Shown piece by piece: positions 51,533 through 57,017 of a DNA stretch of 57,017 nucleotides. The notes beneath the pieces are model-generated. The model was not told where the DNA came from, did no database searches, and was given only the letters and a program-made list of their open reading frames with translations. The stretch is from Clostridiales bacterium. GTDB taxonomy: Bacteria > Bacillota > Clostridia > Christensenellales > CAG-138. The translations under genes and the position numbers were made by a program. The stretch lies in assembly GCA_019416935.1 (NCBI GenBank), contig DXWI01000015.1, positions 1-57,017 of the forward strand, read 5' to 3'. The stretch's first letter is position 1; the number at the start of each line of letters is the position of its first letter.

Positions 51533-52489
51533 TCAAAACTCCCGTTTGAGGCTGCGGGTAGCGAACAGCGCGTCGAGCGCTTCCTGCGGATCGCGGCCGC
51601 CATACAGGATATCAAAAACCGTATGGCAGATGGGCAGCTCGGCGCCGGTCTTCTCCTCCAGCAGGCACAGCGCCCGAACGGTATGATATCCCTCCGCCAG
51701 CTCGCCGTACAGCTCGCCTTGCACAAAGGCCTCGCCAAAGCGCCGGTTGTGGCTGTAGGGCGAAAACACCGTGGCCTCATAGTCGCCCAGATGGCACAGG
51801 CCGTAGGCGGACAGCTCGTTGCCGCCCATCGCGTGGATCAGTCTGGCGATCTCCCGCGTGCCGCGCGACATGAGCGCGCCCTTGAGCGTGGCCAGATGCA
51901 TCGCATCGAGCATGCCGGCCGCAATGCCGATCACATTTTTGGCCGCCGCGCCGATCTCGTTTCCGATCAGATCCGTCCCGTAATAGAAGCGGATCAAATC
52001 GCCGGAAAACGCTTCCACCAGACGGTTTTTTGCGTTTTCATCCGCGCTGTCAATGACCATGCAGTTGGGAATGCCGCGATAATACTCCTGCACATGGCCC
52101 GGCCCCAGCCACACGGCAACGGCATTGGAAGCATCGAGCGACGACGCAATCTCGGATGGGCGCAGGCCTGTTCCGATCTCCAGTCCCTTCATGCACAGCA
52201 CAATCGTCCGATTGCGCACGCCATAGGGCCGCATTTCCTCCACGAGTCCGCGCAGCGCCTGCACGCCGATGGAGATCACAATGACCTCCGACCGACAGGC
52301 CTGTTGGAGCGATGTGGTGAGGCGAACGGAGTCCGGCATGGCCAGCAGGTCGTTCGCACGCGTTTCCAAAAACCGCTGCATGCGCGCGGAGCCCGCGCGT
52401 CCGTACAGCGTTACGGTATGGCCGAGGCGATCGAGATACCAAGCGATCAGCGATCCCCAGCGGCCGCAGCCGATCACGGTGATTTGCAT
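51533..52489 (-). CDS. gpsA: Glycerol-3-phosphate dehydrogenase [NAD(P)+]
   Basis: Reduces dihydroxyacetone phosphate to sn-glycerol-3-phosphate for phospholipids. The 318-residue protein has the Rossmann start MQITVIGCGRWGSLIAWYL, IGVQALRGLV, MKGLEI, the catalytic-lysine segment EIGAAAKNVIGIAAGM and GDYEATVFSPYSHNR. The ATG at 52489 follows GGAAGGG. Works in the same pathway as PgsA. Confidence 0.92.
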   Translation of the reverse strand: MQITVIGCGRWGSLIAWYLDRLGHTVTLYGRAGSARMQRFLETRANDLLAMPDSVRLTTSLQQACRSEVIVISIGVQALRGLVEEMRPYGVRNRTIVLCMKGLEIGTGLRPSEIASSLDASNAVAVWLGPGHVQEYYRGIPNCMVIDSADENAKNRLVEAFSGDLIRFYYGTDLIGNEIGAAAKNVIGIAAGMLDAMHLATLKGALMSRGTREIARLIHAMGGNELSAYGLCHLGDYEATVFSPYSHNRRFGEAFVQGELYGELAEGYHTVRALCLLEEKTGAELPICHTVFDILYGGRDPQEALDALFATRSLKREF

Positions 52490-52582
52490 AGGATTCCCTT
52501 CCGATATGGAACGGCCGCGCAAACGCGCGCCCGGTATACGCCGGGTTCCAACGCGCCACGCGGTCCGTTTCGTCCGCCTGCT

Positions 52583-53206
52583 TCAGCGGATAAAGTTTGT
52601 TCTGCTGCTCCGTTCCGCCTCCGGCGCTTCAACGCCCGCCCTGCGGCCGGCCTCGATGCAGCCGAGCAGCCAGGCCATATTCCTGCCGAGATTCCGCATG
52701 ATTTGCAGTCCCTCCGCATCCTGCATGGCGTCCTCGGCCCTGCTGCCGTGCACCATGTTCCAATAGGTGGAGGAAACGACCGGCATCTGGGAAATCGTGA
52801 AATACTTGTTCAGCACGTCGAACGTCGCGGTAGTACCGCCGCGGCGCGCGGAACAAACGGCCGCCGCCGGCTTGTGCTGCGCATAGCAGCCGCCGGCGTA
52901 GAACAGGCGGTCAAGCAGGCTCAGCATCGTGCCGTTCGGGGAAGCGTAATACACCGGGGAGCCGACGATCAGCCCGTCGGCCTGTTCCAGCTTGTCGATG
53001 CAGGTGTTGACAATATCGTCCTGAAAGACACAGCGATGCGTCTTTGCGCAGCCGCCGCAGCCGATGCAGCCGCGCACCGGCTTGGCCGCGCCGTGGACGA
53101 TCTCCGTCTCGACGCCCGCCGCTTCCAGCGCGTTTGCAGTCTCCCGCAGTGCCGTATAGGTGCAGCCGCTTGCATGCGGGCTGCCGTTGATCAACAAAAC
53201 CTTCAT
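52583..53206 (-). CDS. Iron-sulfur flavoprotein / NADPH-dependent FMN reductase
   Basis: A 207-residue flavodoxin-fold protein: VLLINGSPHASGCTYTALRE (FMN phosphate loop), GCIGCGGCAKTHRC with compact C-x2-C-x2-C-x4-C as in Methanosarcina Isf, and VGSPVYYASPNGTMLSLLDRLFYAGG. It probably transfers electrons or scavenges oxygen species. GGAAGGG precedes the ATG at 53206. Confidence 0.87.
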   Translation of the reverse strand: MKVLLINGSPHASGCTYTALRETANALEAAGVETEIVHGAAKPVRGCIGCGGCAKTHRCVFQDDIVNTCIDKLEQADGLIVGSPVYYASPNGTMLSLLDRLFYAGGCYAQHKPAAAVCSARRGGTTATFDVLNKYFTISQMPVVSSTYWNMVHGSRAEDAMQDAEGLQIMRNLGRNMAWLLGCIEAGRRAGVEAPEAERSSRTNFIR

Positions 53207-53222
53207 TTCTTTTCCCTTCCTT

Positions 53223-53765
53223 TCATCCGTTTCCGGCCGTCGTTTCCTGCGGCGCTTCCGCCACCGGTGCAAACGGTGTTTCCACTTCAAGAACAAATTC
53301 CATGTCCTGTACGTTGATATCGGTCTGGATCTCCGCATAGATGGCGTTGCTGCCGCTCTCGAGCCGCTCTCCGCCATCGGCAGTATGAATCGTGCCGATC
53401 CCCGAAACCTTGCCGTCCTCGCTGTAATAGACGATGTTTACCCGTCCCTCAAGCGCCTGCGGATAGGCGTTGACGCAGATGCCGTCCAGAAATGTGCCGG
53501 TATCGTATTCATATACGCGCAGATCGCCGAACGAAAGATAGTACCGATAATAGTGATCCTCCGTCTCGATGCGCTTTCCGAGCTGATCGAGCACAGCCGG
53601 CTCGGCGGTGATCTCTGGTGCAAACGGCTCCGGCAGCGGCGTGGGGGACACAGAAGGCGTCGGCGTGCCGACGATTTCCGGCTCGACCCGCACACAGGCC
53701 GGCAGCAGCCCCGACAGCAGGAATACGGCCGTCAGCAGCAGCGCAATCCCGACCGGCCGCCTCAT
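53223..53765 (-). CDS. Hypothetical lipoprotein
   Basis: A 180-residue secreted protein: signal peptide, lipobox LLPAC (Cys24), a Pro/Thr/Ser linker (VGTPTPSVSPTPLPEP), then a beta-rich domain (YYRYYLSFGDLRVYEYDTGTFLDGI) of no family I know. ATGA overlap with pncB upstream. Confidence 0.75.
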   Translation of the reverse strand: MRRPVGIALLLTAVFLLSGLLPACVRVEPEIVGTPTPSVSPTPLPEPFAPEITAEPAVLDQLGKRIETEDHYYRYYLSFGDLRVYEYDTGTFLDGICVNAYPQALEGRVNIVYYSEDGKVSGIGTIHTADGGERLESGSNAIYAEIQTDINVQDMEFVLEVETPFAPVAEAPQETTAGNG

Positions 53766-55198
53766 GCGCGCCCTCCCGTGTGTTCCCGAATCAGCCGCTT
53801 CTTGAGATCGTACAGCTTGTCGGACAGATCGACCTTGTAGATATGCGGCTGCATCAGGCGGCGGTACTCATCCCACATCGTCGCCATATCGGCCTTGGCG
53901 TACGCCTGGATCTCCATCACGGACGGCGACTGATAGACCTGCCTGCCATCGATAAATACGGGCACGAGCAGCTCGCGCGCCTCAAAATTCTCCAGCAGCA
54001 TGCTCTTGTAGGTGTGCTCCGGGTCAAAGATGCGCAGCGGCTTCGAGGTGTCGATCGTCTCCTCATCGAGCGCGATCAGGTCGGCAATGGCCATGCCGTC
54101 CTTGCGGTCATAGAGGCGGAACACCTTTTTGTAGCCGGGGTTGGTGACCTTCGCGGGGTTGTCGGACAGCTTGATCTTCGGTACGAGCCGGCCCTTGACG
54201 ACCTCTGCGGACATCTTATATACGCCGCCGAGCGCCGGATTGTCCTCGCTGGTGATCAGACGCGTGCCGACGCCCCAGGTATCGATGCGGCAGCCCTGCG
54301 CCTTCAGGTCGCGGATCACGTTCTCATCCAAATCGCTCGATGCGCAAATCTTCGCCTTGGGGAAGCCGGCGTCGTCGAGCATTTTGCGCGCGCACTTGCT
54401 CAGGTAGGCGAGGTCGCCGCTGTCGAGCCGGATGCCGAGCGGCTCATACCCCTTCTCCCTCAGCTCGCGGAACACCTGAATTGCATTCGGCACGCCGCTG
54501 CGCAGCGTATCGTAGGTATCGACCAGCAGCAGGCAGGCGTGCGGGAACGTGTCGGCATAAGCGCGGAATGCGCTGATTTCATCCGGAAAGCTCATGACCC
54601 AGCTATGCGCGTGCGTGCCGCTCACCGCAATGCCGAACATCTCGCCGGTGAGCACATTGCTCGTGGACGCGCAGCCGCCGATGATCGCCGCGCGCGCGCC
54701 GTAGATACCGGCGTCCGCGCCCTGCGCCCGGCGCAGGCCGAACTCGAGCACCGCGCCATCCTCCGCAGCATAGCAAACGCGGCTGGCCTTGGTCGCAATC
54801 AGCGTCTGGTGGTTGACAAATGTGAGCAGCGCCGTCTCGATGAGCTGCGCCTGCATAATCGGCGCCCTGACGCGCACAAGCGGCTCATACGGGAACACCA
54901 CCGTGCCCTCCGGCATGGCATAGATCTCGCCGGTAAAGCGCAGCGTTCTGAGATAATTCAGGAAATCCTCATCAAACAGATTCAATGACCGCAGATAGGC
55001 GATATCGTTTTCCGCAAAATGCAGATTGTTGATATAGTCGATCACGCTCTGCAATCCGGCGGCAATCGCATAGGTGATATTGCTGCGCGGGCGGAAGAAC
55101 ACGTCGAACACGCCCTCGTTATCCGCCATGCCGTGTTTGAAGTAACCATACATCATGGTAAGCTGATACAGATCGGTCAGCATTGTCAGGTTTCGCAT
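53762..55198 (-). CDS. pncB: Nicotinate phosphoribosyltransferase
   Basis: Salvages nicotinate to NaMN using PRPP. The 478-residue protein starts NLTMLTDLYQLTMMYGYFK, with VFDVFFRPRSN, GTVVFPYEPLVRV, GLRRAQGADAGIYGARAAIIGGCASTSNV, GTHAHSWVMSF (active-site His region) and GIRLDSGDLAYLS. GGAGG precedes the ATG. CinA (NMN deamidase) elsewhere in the window acts in the same pathway. Confidence 0.93.
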   Translation of the reverse strand: MRNLTMLTDLYQLTMMYGYFKHGMADNEGVFDVFFRPRSNITYAIAAGLQSVIDYINNLHFAENDIAYLRSLNLFDEDFLNYLRTLRFTGEIYAMPEGTVVFPYEPLVRVRAPIMQAQLIETALLTFVNHQTLIATKASRVCYAAEDGAVLEFGLRRAQGADAGIYGARAAIIGGCASTSNVLTGEMFGIAVSGTHAHSWVMSFPDEISAFRAYADTFPHACLLLVDTYDTLRSGVPNAIQVFRELREKGYEPLGIRLDSGDLAYLSKCARKMLDDAGFPKAKICASSDLDENVIRDLKAQGCRIDTWGVGTRLITSEDNPALGGVYKMSAEVVKGRLVPKIKLSDNPAKVTNPGYKKVFRLYDRKDGMAIADLIALDEETIDTSKPLRIFDPEHTYKSMLLENFEARELLVPVFIDGRQVYQSPSVMEIQAYAKADMATMWDEYRRLMQPHIYKVDLSDKLYDLKKRLIREHTGGRA

Positions 55199-55309
55199 AA
55201 CAGGCCTCCACTATCGTTTGTCCCATTATACTCCAACAAGGCAAAAGAATAAAGCAATCAATTTGGCCGAATCTATGAACACTTTTTGAAATGGCCGCGA
55301 AGGACGCGC

Positions 55310-56653
55310 TCAGTCCCCCGCGGCAGCAGCCTCCGCTGCGTACAGATCGGTTGAAACGTAGACGCGCGCGGAGATCGACCGATAGATATCCTCATACGCG
55401 ACCTCCCTGCGCAGCAGCGTTCCGTCCTTGGCGCGATACTCCTTATAGGTGCGCGCGGTACGCCCCTCGCGCCCCTCGCGCTCGACAACGCGCGTACCAT
55501 ACGGCAGGCTCTCGTCGAGCAGCAGCTCTTCGGGCAGCGCCGGCAGCGTTCCTGTCCGCTCCGAAACGACCGTCACGTATTGCCCGTCCGGCAAAACCGG
55601 CGTACCATAGATCGAAACGGTGACCGTCTGCTCGTCCTCGTCCACCCAAGCCGAAAGCGTAAGCGGCGCGCCGGTCGAATTCACAAAGCAGAAGTTCTTG
55701 CCCCCCGTGCTGATCGTCGCATCGCGGCCGATATCGACATAACTCATCGGCCAGCTATGCGGGTGCCGTTCCGTGATCGACAGGTCGGCCATCATGACCG
55801 CATTGAACAGCGTGGAGGACACCTGGCACACGCCGCCACCATACTCCTGCACATACCGCCCGCCGCGGATGCCGGCCGCCGTTCGCCATCCGTTTTCCTC
55901 GTTCCGGTCCCCCAGCACGGCGTTGCAGTCAAATGCGGCGTTCGGCTGAAGGGTCACCCCGTCGATCGCAGCGGCAGCCTTCTTGATGTTGAACACGCGA
56001 TCGGCCGCATTCTGCGGCGATTTGGCAAATGAGGTCGTAAAGCGGCCCAAGCATTGATTCTGCGCGCGCAGCTCTTCCTCGGTCACGGCCGGGTGCAGCA
56101 CGCTGTGCGGCACCGCAATATCCGTCTGCCCCGACTGCACTGCGCGCAAAACCGTCTGAAACAGCGCGTCCGTATCGATCTCAACGCCCGTACGCGCAGC
56201 GGTGAACGAAAACGGCTCACTGCTCCCGCCCGTAAACGTTGCCACCGCGTCCGCCGCTTCGGCGGTATGCTGTTCTGCAAACGCTTGAAGAGCCCTCGCA
56301 AGCGCATCGGTATCCACCCGCAGCAAAAGTGTCTCCGCCGGCTCGCCGTTGACCGCCATGAGCAGTGCTGCGTCGAGGTCATACCCGATGCCGAGCGCTC
56401 CCGCCTCCACCGAAACGGTCTGGTCGGGCAGGTGAAACCGGTAGGCGGGCGGCGTCTGCGGCAGCTGTGCGCGCGCCTCTGCGATGGTCAGGCGCGACAC
56501 ATCTACTCCGGCAATCGCCGTCTTGTCCGCCAGACGGGTATCGTCGTCCGGCAGTGCATCGTAATGAAATAGTCCGCAGGCGGCGCTCAAAACCAGCGTT
56601 AAGACCCACGGGGCAAGCCGTGCAGCCCGCCAATATCCGTTCAAATCCTTCAT
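55310..56653 (-). CDS. VanW family protein
   Basis: A 447-residue envelope protein: N-terminal membrane anchor (about residues 13-30), two peptidoglycan-binding-like repeats (AGVDVSRLTIAEARAQLP..., GVEIDTDALFQTVLRAVQ), the VanW domain (FDCNAVLGDRNEENGWRTAAGI, YGGGVCQVSSTLFNAVMMADL, ERHPHSWPMSYVDIGRDATI) and a C-terminal G5-like region (RVVEREGREGRTARTYKEYR). Not evidence of vancomycin resistance; the other van genes are absent. Confidence 0.9.
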   Translation of the reverse strand: MKDLNGYWRAARLAPWVLTLVLSAACGLFHYDALPDDDTRLADKTAIAGVDVSRLTIAEARAQLPQTPPAYRFHLPDQTVSVEAGALGIGYDLDAALLMAVNGEPAETLLLRVDTDALARALQAFAEQHTAEAADAVATFTGGSSEPFSFTAARTGVEIDTDALFQTVLRAVQSGQTDIAVPHSVLHPAVTEEELRAQNQCLGRFTTSFAKSPQNAADRVFNIKKAAAAIDGVTLQPNAAFDCNAVLGDRNEENGWRTAAGIRGGRYVQEYGGGVCQVSSTLFNAVMMADLSITERHPHSWPMSYVDIGRDATISTGGKNFCFVNSTGAPLTLSAWVDEDEQTVTVSIYGTPVLPDGQYVTVVSERTGTLPALPEELLLDESLPYGTRVVEREGREGRTARTYKEYRAKDGTLLRREVAYEDIYRSISARVYVSTDLYAAEAAAAGD

Positions 56654-56713
56654 GATAGAATTAGTTTCTCAAAAATACCGCAATTCCATCACACCATTTT
56701 TTTGCAAAATGAA

Positions 56714-56742
56714 TTGACAAGTCGTGTTTTCCCCGCTATACT
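56714..56742 (+). promoter_or_regulatory. Promoter of tRNA-Leu
   Basis: TTGACA (56714-56719), 17-base spacer, TATACT (56737-56742), 10 bases before the tRNA. Confidence 0.85.
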
Positions 56743-56752
56743 ATTTGAGTGC

Positions 56753-56835
56753 GCGGCAGTGCTGGAATAGGCAGACAGGCACGTTTGAGGGGCGTGTGCG
56801 CGAGCGTATGGGTTCAAGTCCCATCTGCCGCACCA
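56753..56835 (+). tRNA. tRNA-Leu (GAG anticodon)
   Basis: Acceptor stem GCGGCAG/CTGCCGC, anticodon stem-loop CACGT-TTGAGGG-GCGTG giving anticodon GAG, long variable arm (TGCGCGAGCGTA) as in class II tRNAs, T arm TGGGTTCAAGTCCCA and encoded CCA. Confidence 0.93.
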
Positions 56836-56842
56836 AACCAAT

Positions 56843-56895
56843 ATAATCCGAACTTGTTTCCGATAGGAGATGGGTTCGGATTATTTGTTTTCTTT
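56843..56895 (+). terminator. Terminator of tRNA-Leu
   Basis: ATAATCCGAAC (56843-56853) pairs with GTTCGGATTAT (56874-56884), followed by TTGTTTTCTTT. Confidence 0.8.
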
Positions 56896-57017
56896 GACCG
56901 TTACGAAACCGCCTATTTTCGCAACGGGGTGAAGCGCAAACCGACTTCCAAGCCAAGAGGGCCACGGAAAAAGAAGAAATCTATATAAACGCAAAAAAGC
57001 GGGGTGCCACCCTTTTC
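56896..57017. other. Window edge: no complete gene; half of a minus-strand hairpin
   Basis: A plus-strand frame ends in a Lys/Arg-rich tail (GVKRKPTSKPRGPRKKKKSI, stop at 56988) but has no start of its own; it may be noise. At 56993-57017, AAAAAAGCGGGGTGCCACCC is, on the minus strand, one stem arm followed by six T, so it is probably the end of a terminator for a gene beyond the window. Confidence 0.4.

Noticed and set aside
55310..56653. Vancomycin resistance gene
   Set aside because: VanW-domain proteins are widespread in Clostridia; no vanH, ligase, vanX or vanRS is present.
56993..57017. T-box riboswitch signature (GGGTGGCACC on the minus strand)
   Set aside because: Six T follow the motif directly, so it is the 3' arm of a terminator hairpin whose other arm is outside the window; no specifier stem is visible.

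Overview
The window looks like a chromosomal segment of a spore-forming, high-G+C member of the Clostridia (Firmicutes). Evidence: yunB (sporulation), an FtsK/SpoIIIE translocase, a Jag/YidC/YidD/RnpA/L34 block, CarD plus a PIN-TRAM protein, a Firmicutes-type LexA box at recA, consensus sigma-A promoters, strong AGGAGG ribosome sites and frequent TTG starts. No species can be named from sequence alone.

Layout. 1-4500: a short alanyl-tRNA synthetase, an MFS permease and an N-acetylmuramoyl-L-alanine amidase. 4545-4800: copy 1 of a 202-bp non-coding element between two identical terminator hairpins. 4809-9027 (minus): rpmH-rnpA-yidD-yidC-jag-mnmE. 9113-18504 (minus): carD and the PIN-TRAM protein, DUF1294, a PRPP synthetase, yunB, a PHP phosphoesterase, and tilS-hpt-ftsH. 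18701-21301: radC, a SIMPL lipoprotein and a 2-hydroxyacid dehydrogenase. 21555-28509 (plus): ftsK-rimO-pgsA-cinA joined by ATGA overlaps, then recA under its own SOS promoter. 28615-35474: a glycosyltransferase, xdhC, a fumarase-purA-purB operon and DUF6506. 35640-46885: accessory-looking region bounded by two direct copies of a small Cys-rich gene cassette, holding an acetyltransferase, methyltransferase, aldose epimerase, DUF362 ferredoxin, element copy 2 (inverted), mgtC, nagA, a Cu/Zn-SOD-like protein and a YyaL-type thioredoxin-domain protein. 47218-56653: a methyltransferase with a possible attenuated leader, ktrAB, asparaginase, gpsA, a flavoprotein, a lipoprotein, pncB and a VanW protein. 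56753: tRNA-Leu(GAG).

Most of the window is housekeeping: tRNA charging and modification, membrane insertion, purine synthesis and salvage (prs, hpt, purA, purB, with fumarase able to remove the fumarate made by PurB), DNA repair and segregation, K+ uptake and NAD salvage.

The most unusual signals are two families of repeats. (1) Two 202-bp structured intergenic elements, about 91% identical by hand alignment and without gaps, lie inverted 35 kb apart. Each is flanked by a direct duplication of a different local terminator-like hairpin, as if the element inserts into terminators and duplicates them. (2) Two cassettes share a promoter design, a nearly identical C-terminal coding segment and a nearly identical 3' tail, but have different N-terminal coding regions. 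Each lies beside remnants of the same divergent gene. All coordinates and alignments were made by eye.
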